Notes: generated from the letters alone by a model not told the origin. A stretch of 64,000 nucleotides of DNA from Arbacia lixula (GCA_963669155.1 OZ022591.1:20178605-20242604); one strand, 5' to 3'. Numbered from the stretch's first letter, positions 24,590 to 36,610 are shown. Translations and numbers: made by a program.

Positions 24590-25030
24590 GCCGTCACCAG
24601 CTACGGTGCATTGTAATGCTAACATGTGGCAATGAAGACTCTAAACGTGATATCAAGTTGCAGTATAGAAATCTATATGTCACAATGTTCCGCATCATAT
24701 TCTATTAAAAATTTGTATGAAACGTTACTTTCGGATTTCAGAAAAGTAACATGAAAGACATATCCAAGCTAGTATTTCCATCTCAAATCGTATAAAATTT
24801 CTTATTCGCTTGTCCTTATTAACTACATAACGATCACTTAGTGACAAAATTAAAAGTTCAGCAGCGAAAGCTGAAATGTATGCATGTATAGGAATGCGTA
24901 TGCCCTATTATGAAATCCAGGTGAACGGGACGCGATCGCGTATGCATCATATTGTTGAGAGCAGCTGCTAGTCATGAATATTAAGTGGCGGAATCAAGCC
25001 TTGTTCAAAGTACTTAATCATACTTGATTA
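24590..25030 (+). mobile_element. Copy of a long-TIR element end
   Basis: Shares CTAAACGTGATATCAAGTTGCA, AAAAGTTCAGCAGCGAAAGC, TTGAGAGCAGCTGC and GTGGCGGAATCA with the plus-strand copy at 48420-48850 and with the inverted copy at 46420-46860. Non-coding. Confidence 0.7.
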
Positions 25031-26040
25031 GCCGCAGAGAGGTATTCATAAGGAGAGTGCGTTAAAATGTTTTCGTTTAACTAACTCATAAAGGGTACAC
25101 CTGAAAGTAATCACTACGTGCCTTGCACGAGGACTGTGTGCACTAGAATGTGGTCAGGCATTGTCCTAGTGTCGGGAAGTAACGATAGCAAGGTAGGTGT
25201 GATTGGCTAGGAAATAGACAACTTCGTAATTACGCCATGGTCGGACAATCCACTGAATAAATACTAATAGGCTGCTGACTGGGATTTTTTTCATGAAGCT
25301 GTGTTGGATGATGAATGTAAAGCTATTTTACAGTATGCCCGGACCAACAATAGAAGCAGATGCGCATGGTGTTCTTGTGTCATATTTGCATGATAATGAA
25401 TTGAAATGTGGCCGACTATCTAATGAATTCCCATTTTACTCCGTAGGCTTTGGAAATTACCTGAGGTCATTTTCTACCAGCAATTATCTGCTCATGCGCA
25501 AATTGCAATTACGAAGTAGCTTATTGGTAGAGATGTGATATTGAAGTTAAAATCGCAGGAAAGCGAAACTCAGAAGGGCAGAGCACACTAATGTCGGATC
25601 GGGGAAGGTTGTCCGTGAGGGTCCGGAGCGAGTGTGTACGTCACGAGAGGTGTTAGGGCCGGGAATTCCAGAGGCTATGTCAGGCGACCAAGCTGAGTTA
25701 GCATGTTTAGCATTTTGGAGGAATTTCTCCTCAGGCCGTGATACAGAACGTCGAGGCGGTACCACAGTTAAGACCGGACCAGGAAACAGTAGAACAGAGA
25801 TACACGTAAGTTTTGAAATTGTATTTAATTAGTATAGCATGAGAGATAAAGGAAAAGGGAGAGTCTTGAAATATACAAGTTATTATGCTAGCACTATCTA
25901 AATCGTTTAATTCAAGCTCAATTACTATAACGATGTGTATAAAGGAGTGTACTTGTTATTATATGAGATATAATTAAGGCCAGGTTACGATCAAATGTAG
26001 TTTTAGATACTAGGTGTTAAAAACAACTTTTTACACTTTT
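25031..26040. other. Unassigned DNA
   Basis: No gene, repeat family or RNA recognised with confidence. Short open frames (for example 25293-25538 +) show no known domain. Confidence 0.5.
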
Positions 26041-26108
26041 GATAAATAATTATGAATATAATGCTAAATATGTTCGGATAGATGGCTCATTTCGGATAGA
26101 TGGCTACT

Positions 26109-26464
26109 GATAATCGTTTGTCTCGCAATGTAAGGTAAACGGTATCGAAAAGATCACGACGTTTCGTGTGCCGCTGCAACACTTCGTCAGGTGTGATACA
26201 AAATTGTAGTAAGCAGGGGTTTAAATACCCTAAGGTCAGTGCAGCGCACTAACTGAAAAGTGCTCATAAACGGTCCAATACTATGCTATTAGTATTGGAC
26301 CGTTTATGAGCACTTTTCAGTTAGTGCGCTGCACTGACCTTAGGGTATTTAAACCCCTGCTTACTACAATTTTGTATCACACCTGACGAAGTGTTGCAGT
26401 GGCACACGAAACGTCGTGATCTTTTCGATACCGTTTACCTTACATTGCGAGACAAACGATTATC
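26109..26464. repeat. Near-perfect 356-bp palindrome with hammerhead-like motifs
   Basis: Left arm 26109-26282 and right arm 26291-26464, each 174 bp, are reverse complements with a single mismatch (GTGCCGCTGC versus GTGCCACTGC). The 8-nt centre is 26283-26290. Each arm carries CTGACGA ... CGAAACGTC, reminiscent of a hammerhead ribozyme core. Outside lie two direct copies of TTCGGATAGATGGCT (26073-26105) and AATTATGAATAT on both sides. Confidence 0.9.
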
Positions 26465-26844
26465 AGCCAATTATGAATATGTTGAGCTGAATTTGACACA
26501 TCGTAACGTCACTGGATGTCAATTTGTTTAGAGACCACTTTTGTGACATTTTATTAATTACTTTTTTTGGAATAATCTTGTCTATATTTAACGAGATTTT
26601 GGACAAATTCCGATGTAAACATTTGTGTGTATCAGATAAAGGTCAACCCTCATCAAATCAACCAATTTTCAGACAATTTGTAACCAACCCCCTTCAATTT
26701 TCTTTAAACTCGTACCAAATGTTCCCACAATGAAATGAATTGAAAGATTCTGAAACATTTTGCCCCAAGGTCAAATGTTTGCTAAGATACGGTCCCCGTT
26801 AGCAACCAATGCGTGGTCCAACAACTACGTTTAAATAAAATGTG

Positions 26845-27480
26845 CTTTTTTGAGCACGGATGTGTTAGGAAGGAGTAGAAACTCGAGCAGAATACATTCA
26901 AACATCTGTATGGGTTCTAAAGCGTGCTCATGAATGTCAAAAGAATTCCATTAACAGGACAATGCTTTGATGTTCCATGTGCCAAGCCGACATTTAGCTG
27001 ATGTCAACTGGAAAAGAAATTTCTTTAATTTCCCATTTGTCTGTAGACGTTTTGTTTTTGACAAAAAAAATCGGACATATAAGTTATTTGTATTACTTAC
27101 AAAATTGTCCAATTTCTTCACTTTCCGACAACTTGTGCATTGGGGGGATTCAACCACTCTCAAAATGATATATTTAGCTGCGTATTATTAACGGCGTTTG
27201 TGTGTGTTTGCTGATACCTGTTGTGCTCATGGAATTATCAATGCCATTAACAGAACGGGACAAGCGAAAGGAGATTGTACATTTCTTTTGTTCTCTCTGA
27301 GAAGCCGTTGCCGCACAATCATGTTCATAATTGTTCAAACACCTGAACAGCACCTGTTGAGAACACCATAACTTTTCAGCGGCTTGGCACATGGGTTCAA
27401 AGAAAGAAAGTTGCTTCATATCCTTCCATAACACATCCCTGTTTTGAGTGACTACTGCAGCCAAGTTAGATAAGTTACAT
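26845..27480. repeat. Dispersed repeat, copy A
   Basis: Homologous in the same orientation to 36620-37375: GTGTTAGGAAGGAG, ATTCAAACATCTGTATGG, GCGTGCT.ATGAATGTCAAAAG, CGACATTTAGCTG and, at the right, CATATCCTTCCATAACACATCC. A minus-strand frame (27464-27174) begins near LWKDMKQLSFFEPM; the same words appear in the second copy, but no domain was recognised. Confidence 0.75.
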
Positions 27481-27649
27481 TGCTCATTTCCTATGAATTG
27501 GAAGAACTTTTTAGTTTTAACATGCTCAATGTATTGTCGCGCGGATCTTACAAACCTTTATTGCGCACGGGGTCACTGGAAATGGCGTTAAGCGACAAAG
27601 GTAATGTTTTTGGGTGTATGTTTGGAAGCTGATAACTTTCAAACTCAAT

Positions 27650-28460
27650 TAGGTTAGAACCCCATATTTTGCATATGTAAAGTCTCTTCCTTGTTCTATT
27701 AACCTACCAAAATCCGGACAAAACAACACCATCGTTTTCTTGTACGGCGCCCTCAAACTTGGCTTTTTAAAAAGGTTACCAAGTTCAAGGTCACAAATCG
27801 CCACTTGTCCCGTCGAGTACCACACCAATTTTTGTATATTGATACACATTTAATTATATTTTCATGGGTTACCTAAAAACGTTTGTGACCTAAATGTTCA
27901 AGGGGTGGTTTAAGCATTTAACAATGGTCGTAAACACCCCGAAATCTATTTGAAATGACACATTTCAAATTGTGATAATTCAGAGATAAAAAGCAAAAAT
28001 ACAGTGATATTTTCTTTGATAGACTGTAATTGGTACTATAAGATAGACATCACAAGTAGTTTTGTCTTTCAATAACCTTGAAAATGCGGAAAATCACAAA
28101 AAATCAATCAATTGTCCATATACATGGTAACCATATAAGTGTTAAAGTGTCTTTACATTGACTTTTAGTTGTGTGTCATTCCAGTACTTACTGTGACTTT
28201 AGGCTTGTCACTGCATATCATGTTTCCCTTATATTCTATTTTCAGATACAAGTGATAATCTAATTCACATTTAAATGTTAAGGCCTTGACATTATTCTGA
28301 AAATAGCTGTAAAAGCCTTAAACATGTTAAAATTAACACATGCACAACACCGGTAAGCTTAAGAGAAAATTTCGAAATCAATTTTCTCGCAGACAGAATG
28401 CCTGATCATGCCGATATTTGCAACCATTGTTTGATTTGACATGAATTGACACAAACTTAA
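27650..28460. other. Unassigned AT-rich DNA
   Basis: Nothing recognisable; open frames are short and without domains. Confidence 0.5.
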
Positions 28461-29196
28461 TTCAAAGCATAACAACGGCTATTGTGCATCAAACATGCCA
28501 ACCCACAACTTCCTTCCATCCACTAGCATCATGTATTATTAATGACACCGTGATGCTAGTCGCTAGTGGATCGACAGGTTTGATATTGGTAGTAATATTG
28601 CAATTTATTGTCCAATAAGAAATTTCATTTTCACTCGTTTACCAGTTTACAAAGATGATAAATTGATACAAATGGGAAATGTGACATCAAACAAGTTATA
28701 TATCAACAGAAAGACAAATACAATTATTAGACTGCAATAATAAACTAGAAATTTGTTTTAAAAAAAACAATGGCCAATGCTGTGTTCTAAATTAATCATC
28801 TGATACACACACATTTTGAGGTCCAAATTTGTCAAAATTTCATTAAATATTCCGAGAATTATTACAAGAATATTAATTGGAAAAATGTCACGAAGCCTGC
28901 TTCTGAAAAGTTTGACATCCTTTGACTTTATGATGCGTAAATCGCAGCTTTATTTGACTTGTAATTGTTTTATCTTTGTTTTTTTCATTTTTCAAAAAAT
29001 CTAGTACAATGCTTCAGATCGATAAAATTTTGGGCTTAGAAATTGTTGAGCTAACACTTGTGATGAATTTAATTTGTCTGATAGCTCATGTACATGTATT
29101 TCATTTTGGGCTCGCGTAAGATTTTGTCAAATGTTGTATAGACATTTGAAATGTTAATCGAGTGCCTGTGCTTCTAGTATTCATTCGGCATGAAGG

Positions 29197-29201
<5 letters not shown>

Positions 29202-29233
<32 letters not shown>
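29202..29233. repeat. (CT)n microsatellite
   Basis: Uninterrupted CT dinucleotide run of about 32 bp. Confidence 0.9.
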
Positions 29234-29235
<2 letters not shown>

Positions 29236-29327
29236 GGATTGAGATTATAAAAAATCAAGGCTTACTTTTTTAGGTAAAACTATTTGAGGATGTCTTAACT
29301 TTTTGATAAATGCAGTCGCGTCCTACC

Positions 29328-29480
29328 TGGGCGTATCCTATCCGGGCGTATCCTATCCGGGCGTATCCTATCCGGGCGTATCCTATCCGGGCGTATCCTG
29401 TCCGGGATCATCCTCTCCGGGCTCGTGTTAACCGAGTTCGTCTATCCCGAATCATCCTATCCTGGATCATCCTGCACTCG
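29328..29480. repeat. 15-bp minisatellite GGGCGTATCCTATCC
   Basis: Five near-perfect tandem copies at about 29329-29403, then degenerate copies (GGGATCATCCTCTCC, GAATCATCCTATCC) to about 29480. Because 15 is a multiple of three, the plus-strand frame from 29310 reads AYPIR repeats; I do not regard it as a gene. Confidence 0.85.
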
Positions 29481-30048
29481 GGTGCTCCATCGACGCAAGG
29501 CAGTACTCTACGCAGAAGACTCCAAATTCATCGACGTTCGCGAATACCGATTCATTACACGACATCGATCGATCCGAAACTTCTTTATTAAACCTTGAAC
29601 TACCTCCAAATTGTAAAACTCTCAGACTTCAATTAGTAATAGTTGGAATTACGGAGGTACTATAGCATCTATTGTCACATACGTGATTACCCCTGTTATT
29701 CTGAAAGAATAAGTGGTGTAGTGTGGTATCTTTATTCCCGTCGTCTGCTTATTTATATCCAGATCAATTCCTAATGACACTACGTTCTTTTGTGGATCGA
29801 GTGCAGTGTAAGAGAACATGTTCCAACTGTTTCCGGTGAGAGTTACCCAATTTGCACGTTAAAGAACCTGCTTCTCTTTTCGTAAAGAGCGGGGAAGTTA
29901 TCCAGGGAGAGTAGTTAACATATTGATTTGTCTCTAATTTATAATCCTACTAAAATATGGTAAATTTCATTAGAGAATGATAACTTCTTAGATGAACTGT
30001 TCGACACATATATGACACTTAAGTGTTGGTAGCGTCGTTAATTTCACA

Positions 30049-30072
30049 TCAATCAATCAATCAATCAATCAA
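30049..30072. repeat. (TCAA)n microsatellite
   Basis: About six TCAA copies. Confidence 0.9.
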
Positions 30073-30329
30073 CTGTTTCCAGTTGATTTTTGCGCACTGC
30101 ATCGGCCGTTAAGGTGTTCATCAATCGAGAACAAAAGGTCTGCTAGGCGCGCTTTACCTAAGGGAGGACGATGAATTATAATGTCTCCTTTATGACGGCA
30201 GGCGATAATAGTTTTGATTTTGTTTTCAATGCGGAAAAGGAATCGGCCATTTGTATCTTTATTCCATCTAACTTGCCATTGGGTGAAATTAGATGAATTA
30301 TTTTATTTTTTTATTTTAATCTCGTTGGT

Positions 30330-30990
30330 TAGGTGTTAGAAATGTGCTTCGAAAGACCCAAGTTTGGCTGAGTGGTCAGCTTATTCGTTTCCCTGGATAC
30401 CGCTGTGCTGGAACAAAACTAAAATAATACATCCGATGTAGAGTAAATGTGTGTGTTTCTGTAATATTCCATAAGTTAGGCTTGAGTCGACGTAATTTGA
30501 ACTTTCCAACAGAAGTAGAGAGCTTATAGAATCAGATTATAAGCGCCTGTACTCATGGTACTGGTCTAAGATCCTCCAACTGCGTTAATGCGAGTCTGAT
30601 TGCAACCTGTTCGGCACAACACACACTACAGCTCAGCATCGTGTTTCATGCTGAACTGGACAAAATATACCGCGGTTCAAAACTGCTGCCCCCCCCCCCC
30701 CCCCCCCACCTTCCCTTTCCCTTTACTTGTGCCAATTCCTTTGATCTGTAGTGTGCATAAACTGTTGATATTCGCTTGAATTGCAAAATATGTAATTGGG
30801 GTACATAAAAGGCCGCACTATTATTGCCGTTGGGTGGATCCTTAGACCCGTCTGTGTATATATGAAGGTTATTGGATCAATGTGTATGAATTGCGTCATA
30901 AGACGCGTGCAGTCGCGTTGGAATGGGATCTTGTTTAGAACAAATGTCACGGATGTCGAGATTGGAGATTGACAGATGGCTTAACAAGGG
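30330..30990 (-). pseudogene. LINE RNase H domain remnant
   Basis: The minus strand reads an RNase H fold in pieces: IYTDGSKDPPNGNNSAAFYV near 30870-30790, AEQVAIRLALTQLEDLRPV near 30615-30560, an IISDS block near 30535, and FQHSGIQGNE.ADHSAKLG near 30420-30360. The DGSK, AE, SD and GNE.AD motifs carry the catalytic acidic residues of RNase H. Stops and a poly-C run (about 30689-30706) interrupt it. Such domains end ORF2 of I/Nimb/R1-type LINEs; the reverse transcriptase is not adjacent. Confidence 0.75.
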
Positions 30991-30994
30991 GCGC

Positions 30995-31830
30995 GTTTCT
31001 CGACACGATGACAACTCTAACCAGAGTTCGAAGGTTGCGATCATGCGACACTTTTTTGTCCTATAATCATGATCAAAATCATGATTCAAAACGCATTTCT
31101 GCAGAATCATGATTGCGTTCAGACGAAATTGAATATAAACGTGACTCAAAACGCAAACACGAAACTCGGAAAGGGTGTTTGGAAACATATTTCTGCAAAA
31201 TCACGTTTGAAAAAGGTCGCTTTAACGTAACCGCGTTTTGAATCATGATTCTATGACGCCATTGTGTCGGCCTATTTCCGGTGCTAGTCAAGCAGCCTAC
31301 GTAGAAGTCAGAAAACGCGCACGTAAAAGCTGACCTATATTTCCTGGAGCAAACTAGGCACTGCAATGCGCACGAGATAGGCCCGATTCCGGGTAGAAAC
31401 GTGATTGGAGAGAAGGTCGTCTGAACGCTGATTCTGTCGTTATCCTGATTCATGTTTGTGTTTTCAATCACGTTTTGAATCATGATTCAAAACGTGATTC
31501 TGGCGATGATCGCATGAATGCAACCGAAATCTGCTAGTTAGCACTGAGGTGATTCTCGAAGCTATTACAACTCTAATCTCAGCTCTAATTGCTGGAACCG
31601 CTCAAACCCTGTCGCATATATTCTTGATCCTTGAGAACAACAGTGACTTAGCTGAGTTGCGTAATTAGGGCCGTGAGAATTGAATACATTTGCATTACAC
31701 CGGCTACGATTACATTTATATTGTATTCTGTCAGACTTCGCTAAGCATTAAATCAGCTGTAGTGGGAAAAGTGATTGCTTAACACCACTTTATTGAAGGC
31801 GACATTCATGGAAAAGTTAACAAATGTCCT
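30995..31830. repeat. Dispersed repeat, inverted copy of 48940-49240
   Basis: Bases 30995-31030 and 31530-31830 together match the reverse complement of 48940-49240 and 49920-50070. Shared words include CTCGACACGATG, GCACTGAGGTGATT, TATTACAACTCT, GACAGGG-type ends and AATTAGGGCCGTGA. The homology is interrupted by the element at 31033-31525. Confidence 0.7.
31033..31525. mobile_element. 493-bp TIR element (MITE) with 3-bp target duplication
   Basis: Ends GGTTGCGATCATGCGAC and, inverted, GGTTGCATTCATGCGAT. It is flanked on both sides by GAA (31030-31032 and 31526-31528); the empty site is seen in the related repeat at 49928-50070. Inside, AATCATGATTCAAAACG and CGTTTTGAATCATGATT recur in both orientations. 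No coding capacity. Confidence 0.75.
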
Positions 31831-32009
31831 TTGTTGTATTATTTCAGAAGCAACCTGGTTACATGGCTAATAACATTTATTCTGTGCAGTACGGGACTAT
31901 TGGTTTCTGTGGTATTGTTATGAATATCAGTGAGTAAATGTCAATCGGTATAACTTCACTATTATATATGCTGTTTCATAATTCTGCAATTTTATCAATT
32001 TTATCAATG

Positions 32010-34262
32010 TTACATTCGTCGAGTGCTTTTAATGCTTCCACTGGCAAATCTTCTGGTTGTTTTTCCCCTTTTCATTAAATCTAGGACCCTAAGCACCTCC
32101 TCTTTCATGATATTTTCCCGGCTTGTGCATTGGAACTGTGGCATTGCTCCTCTGTCGTCATCATACAGCTCTGTTGTGAATCCTACCCATCGTCCTGAGA
32201 TTTCCTCTAAATCGAACAAGAGTTTGTCGAACAAGACTTTATCTATTATGCACCCACTTGTCACATTCTGCTTAATCTTGTTGGTGAATTATTTTGCTTT
32301 CTAATACATTTCTCTTGACCTGTGTCGCTTGTCTAGATCCTCAATTTCATTGCAGTTGTCCTTGGATTACCTACTAGTTGCTGAGATTTGCCTATTTATC
32401 CTATCATATTTAGCTTTGTTTATGCTTCTGCTTTTTTCCTTTTTTTCCATCAGAACTAACATTTCATATGTCATCCATTTCTTATTCTAGTTTACTCTTT
32501 GAGGAAGCACTGTCTTAAGTGCTGACTGGATAGTTGTTTTTATTGTGTTCCACTCATGGATTTGGACAACGGTTGGATTTAGTTCTGCTTCCTCAATATT
32601 CAAAATGTTGTATCATTTATTTAAATGTCATATTTCCATTTGTATTTTTCTTCATTAAGTAAGTTAAGTTCTAGCTGTGCTGCTCTTAATGTCCATCTTC
32701 ATCACCATAGGGTTATGATCTGAGTTTATATTTACACATATTTGGTAGGTCTCTGCTTGTTTAACACAATTTCTATATCTTTGGTTAATCATTATGTAAT
32801 CTGATTCCTTACGATGTCACCAGGGCTTTTCCATGTGTATCGCTTTCGTGGTGGCTGCTGGAACCACGTATTTGTTACAGATAGATTACTCTGTTAACAA
32901 GAGTTCATGAGACTTTCCCCTCTTTCATTCTTCTCGCCAAGTCCATAATGTCCAATGTTTCTGCGATTCTCGTTTCCAATCTTCGGGTTCCCCATTACAC
33001 AAATTACTTCATCTTATTTTACATGCTTAATACCATTCTGACTATCTTGATAGAAACTCTCTAAATCATCTTATAGTCCTACGTTGGTACATAAACTTGT
33101 ACTTTATTGATGTTAAACGGTTTAACTTTTAATTTTATCAGTATAACCCTGTCTGAGATAGCCCAAAATCCACATATCACTTTTGCTATTCTGTCCATCA
33201 TTATAATTCCGACACCAGTTCTGTGTTTATCACCTCCAGAGAAAATCATTATATGATCCCTTTTGACAAGTTTACCCTTTCCTGTCCACTTTGTTTCTGC
33301 CATACCCAAAATATCCAGCTCCATTGTTTTGCACTTCCTGTATACAGCTATCTAGTTTTCCTAGCTGGTATAATGTCCTTATAATTCTAGGTGCCTACAT
33401 GTAGACATTTACATCTGTTTTTCAAGGTAATACTATCAGACATTACCCTTTTCTGATGAATTTGAGTTACTATCGTCTTCAGTTGCCATACGCCATTGAC
33501 GCAAATGCCTCTTCCGTGTAGCTAATACCTGGTTCTCTCTGACTATTCCTACGATCCATGGTTGACTATGTCCCGATCCTTCCGCGGTGACTGGCCACAA
33601 GTCCTGTCTTAGAGTGCCGTGGATGTGTCACACATCTTGCTTGTGTTCAACATCATAGCCAAATACATATATTGACTTACAATTACATACAACTTCGTCT
33701 TCATTTCGCTTAAAAAATGCATATCTTCAACGATCAAAACATATACATGTATACAAGTATATTTTTACACTACACACAACACTAGATAAAAAAAAAAAGC
33801 TCTCAAAAGTACATGTACGACTAATACATTACATAAGCAAAGAAAGAAAACTGTGCAGTTAAAGGCAAGGTTCACCCCGACACCAAGCTAGCTTCAATAA
33901 AAGCAAAACCACGAGATAAACACACTACAGAAAGCCCGGCGGAAATCCGTCCAAGAACAACAGAGCTACAAAATTGCAAAGCCTCACGCCACACGCGAGC
34001 AGCCCCCACATGCCACGCGATACAAACTCCACAATAGTGCCGTCCACTCAGAAATCCGAACACCATCCACGCACTCAAAACATCACCAGAAATACCATTC
34101 CACATATGCAGGCACGAAAGAAAAAAAACAACACTCAACTCAAACATCATGAACCACTAACAAATTACAATCTATGGAATCCATACCGCATGACGCATGG
34201 CGAGCCACTAGCACGTGACGTCACAAATCGAAAATTCCGAAACTCCACAACGTTGCGACTCC
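32010..34262 (-). mobile_element. RTE-like LINE fragment, tandem copy 1
   Basis: Minus strand, degenerate. Near 33324-33079 is an AP endonuclease start (LGMAETKWTGKGKL, HRTGVGI, VQVYVPT). From about 33000 to 32750 comes the continuation seen better in copy 2. At 32264-32010 is the linker region before reverse transcriptase (GRWVGF.TELYDDD). The 5' flank (33640-34260) is A-rich and non-coding. The pattern is that of RTE-clade ORFs and the related CFDP2-type endonucleases. Frames are broken throughout. Confidence 0.75.
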
Positions 34263-36295
34263 CATGCACCCACTTGTCACATTCTGCTTATTCTTGTTGG
34301 TGAATTATTTTGCTTTCTTATACATTTCTTTTGACCTGTGTCGCTTGTCTAGATCCTCAATTTCATTGCAGTTTTCCTTGGATCACCTACTAGTTGCTGA
34401 GATTTGCCTATTTATCCTTTCATATTTAGCTTCGTTTATGCTTCTGCTTTTTTCCTTTTTTCCATCAATACTAACATTTCATATGTCATCCATTTCTTAT
34501 TCTAGTTTACTCTTTGAGGAAGCACTGTCTTAAGTGCTGACTGGATACTTGTTTTTATTGTGTTCCACTCATTGTTTTGGACAACGGTTGGATTTAGTTC
34601 TGCTTCTTCAATATTCAAGATGTTGTATCATTTATTTCAATGTCATATTTCCATTTGTGTTCTTCTTCATTAAGTAAGTTAAGTTCTAGCTGTGCTGTGC
34701 AGCTGTGCTGCTTAATGTCCATCTTCATCACCATAGGGTTATGATCTCAGTTTATATTTGCACATATTTGGTAGGTTTCTGCTTGTTTAACACAATTTCT
34801 ATTTCTTTGGTTAATCATTATGTAATCAATCTGATTCCTTACGATGTCACCAGGGCTTTTCCATGTGTATCGCTTTCGTGGTGGCTGCTGGAACCACGTA
34901 TTTGTTAGAAATAGATTACTCTGTTCACAAGTCTTCATGAGACTTTCCCCTCTTTCATTCTTCTCGCCAAGTCCATAATGTCTAATGTTTCTGCGATTCT
35001 CGTTTCCAATCTTCTGGTTCCCCATTACACAAATTACTTCATCTCATTTTACATGCTTAATACCATTCTGACTATCCTGATAGAAACTCTCTAAATCATC
35101 ATCATTATAGTCCTACGTTGGTGCATAAACTTGGACTATATTGATGTTAAACGGTTTAACTTTTAATTTCATCAATATAACCCTGTCTGAGATACCCCAA
35201 AATCCACATATCACTTTTGCTATTCTGTCCATCATTGTAATTCCAACACCAGTTCTGTGTTTATCACCTCCAGAGAAAATCATTGTATGATCCATATTGA
35301 CAAGTTTACCCTTTCCTGTCCACTTTGTTTCTGCCATACCCAAAATATCCAGCTCCATCTTTTTGCATTTCCTGTATACAGTTATCTATTTTTCCTAGCT
35401 TTTATAATGTCCTTATAGTTCTAGAAGCCTACATGTAGATATTTACATCTGTTTGTCAAGGTAACACTATCAGACATTACCCTTTTCTGATGAATTTGAG
35501 TTACTATCGTCTTCAGTTGCCATATACGCCATTGACGCAAATGCCTCTTCCATGTAGCTTATATCTGGTTCTCTTTGACTATTCCTACGATTCATGGTTG
35601 ACTATGTCCCGATCCTTCCACGGTGACTGGCCACAAGTCCTGTCTTAGAGTGCCGTGGATGTGTCACACATCTTGCTTGTGTTCAACATCATAGCCAAAT
35701 ACATATATTGACTTACAATTACATACAATTTCGTCTTCATTTCGCTCAAAAAATGCATATCTACAACGATGAAAACATATATACAAGTATATTTTTACAC
35801 TACACACAACACTAGATAAAAAAGAAACAGCTCTCAATAGTACATGTACGACTAATGCATTACATAAGCAAAGAAAGAAAACTGTACAGTTAAAGGCAAG
35901 GTTCACCCCGACACCAAGCTAGCTTCAATAAAAGCAAAACCATGAGATAAACCACTACAGAAAGCCCGGCGGAAATCCGTCCAAGAACAACAGAGCTCCG
36001 GAATTGCAAAGCCTCACGCCACACGCGAGCAGCCCCCACATGCCACGCGATACAAACTCCACAATAGTGCCGTCCTCTCAGAAATCCGAACACCATCCAC
36101 GCACTCAAAACATCACCAGAAATACTATTCTACATATGCAGGCACGAAAGAAAAAAAAACACAACTCAAACATCATGAACCACTAATAAATTACAATCTA
36201 TGGAATCCATACCGCATGACGCATGGCGAGCCACTAGCACGTGACGTCACAAATCGAAAATTCCGAAACTCCACAACGTTGCCACTCCCACGCGG
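34263..36295 (-). mobile_element. RTE-like LINE fragment, tandem copy 2
   Basis: Head-to-tail duplicate of copy 1, offset about 2016 bp, with some tens of differences. The endonuclease frame 35358-35113 (LGMAETKWTGKGKLV, HRTGVGI, VQVYAPT) and 35025-34747 (YGLGEKNERGESL, NTWFQQPPRKRYTWKSP, RNQIDYIMINQR) are separated by a frame break. These are the DNA-binding and catalytic blocks of LINE endonucleases. The 5' end abuts a 19-bp poly-C tract at about 36296-36317. Confidence 0.78.
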
Positions 36296-36317
36296 ACCCC
36301 CCCCCCCCCCCCCCCCC
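36296..36317. repeat. Poly-C tract at LINE 5' end
   Basis: About twenty consecutive C on the plus strand (G on the LINE sense strand) directly upstream of the tandem LINE copy. Similar runs occur near 30689, 39646, 46307, 55607 and 60752, and a G run near 62817. Confidence 0.85.
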
Positions 36318-36339
36318 ATCAAACCCTCACCTTACTTTC

Positions 36340-36610
36340 TTTATTAGGATTATAATGGAATGTTGCCATGCCTAACTCACATCACCTGAATCCAAAATAC
36401 GGTTAAACATATCAAACAAAAAGTCCTTTACATTTGTGTTGCAAATTTCTATTGACCACTACCATATATCAACTCCTGGTGCTTTATCCTTTGTATTCTG
36501 AATGGCACTAATTTATTCTTCCATTTTCGAAGAATTCATTTATCGTATTACAACTCCTTTCTTTCATTTTCATCTTTTATATTTATTTTCTTTGTTCAGT
36601 CATATTCTGA
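36340..36610 (-). pseudogene. LINE reverse-transcriptase 5' remnant
   Basis: Homologous to the better preserved stretch at 45300-45400 (minus strand ATGGCAACAT, GATTCAGGTGA.GT) just before the RT finger region. It is likely the continuation of the LINE at 37380-39750, separated from it by the dispersed repeat at 36620-37375. Confidence 0.5.

Larger units (their letters stand above)
26520..28890. mobile_element. Probable larger TIR element (relative of the fold-back MITEs)
   Basis: The left part at 26520-26640 (TTTTGTGACATTTTATTAATTAC, TTTGTGTGTATCAGAT) is inverted relative to 28790-28890 (TGATACACACACATTTTGAG, TTCATTAAATATTCCGAG, AATGTCACGAAG). Both match the MITE arms at 7920-8300 and 54965-55340. 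If these are two ends of one copy, the element is about 2.4 kb and later insertions lie inside it. Confidence 0.5.

Noticed and set aside
29310-29591. 93-codon protein with AYPIR repeats
   Set aside because: A 15-bp minisatellite keeps the frame open; no start context, homology or splice support.
31079-31483. 134-codon minus-strand frame
   Set aside because: Lies entirely inside a MITE made of repeated short words.
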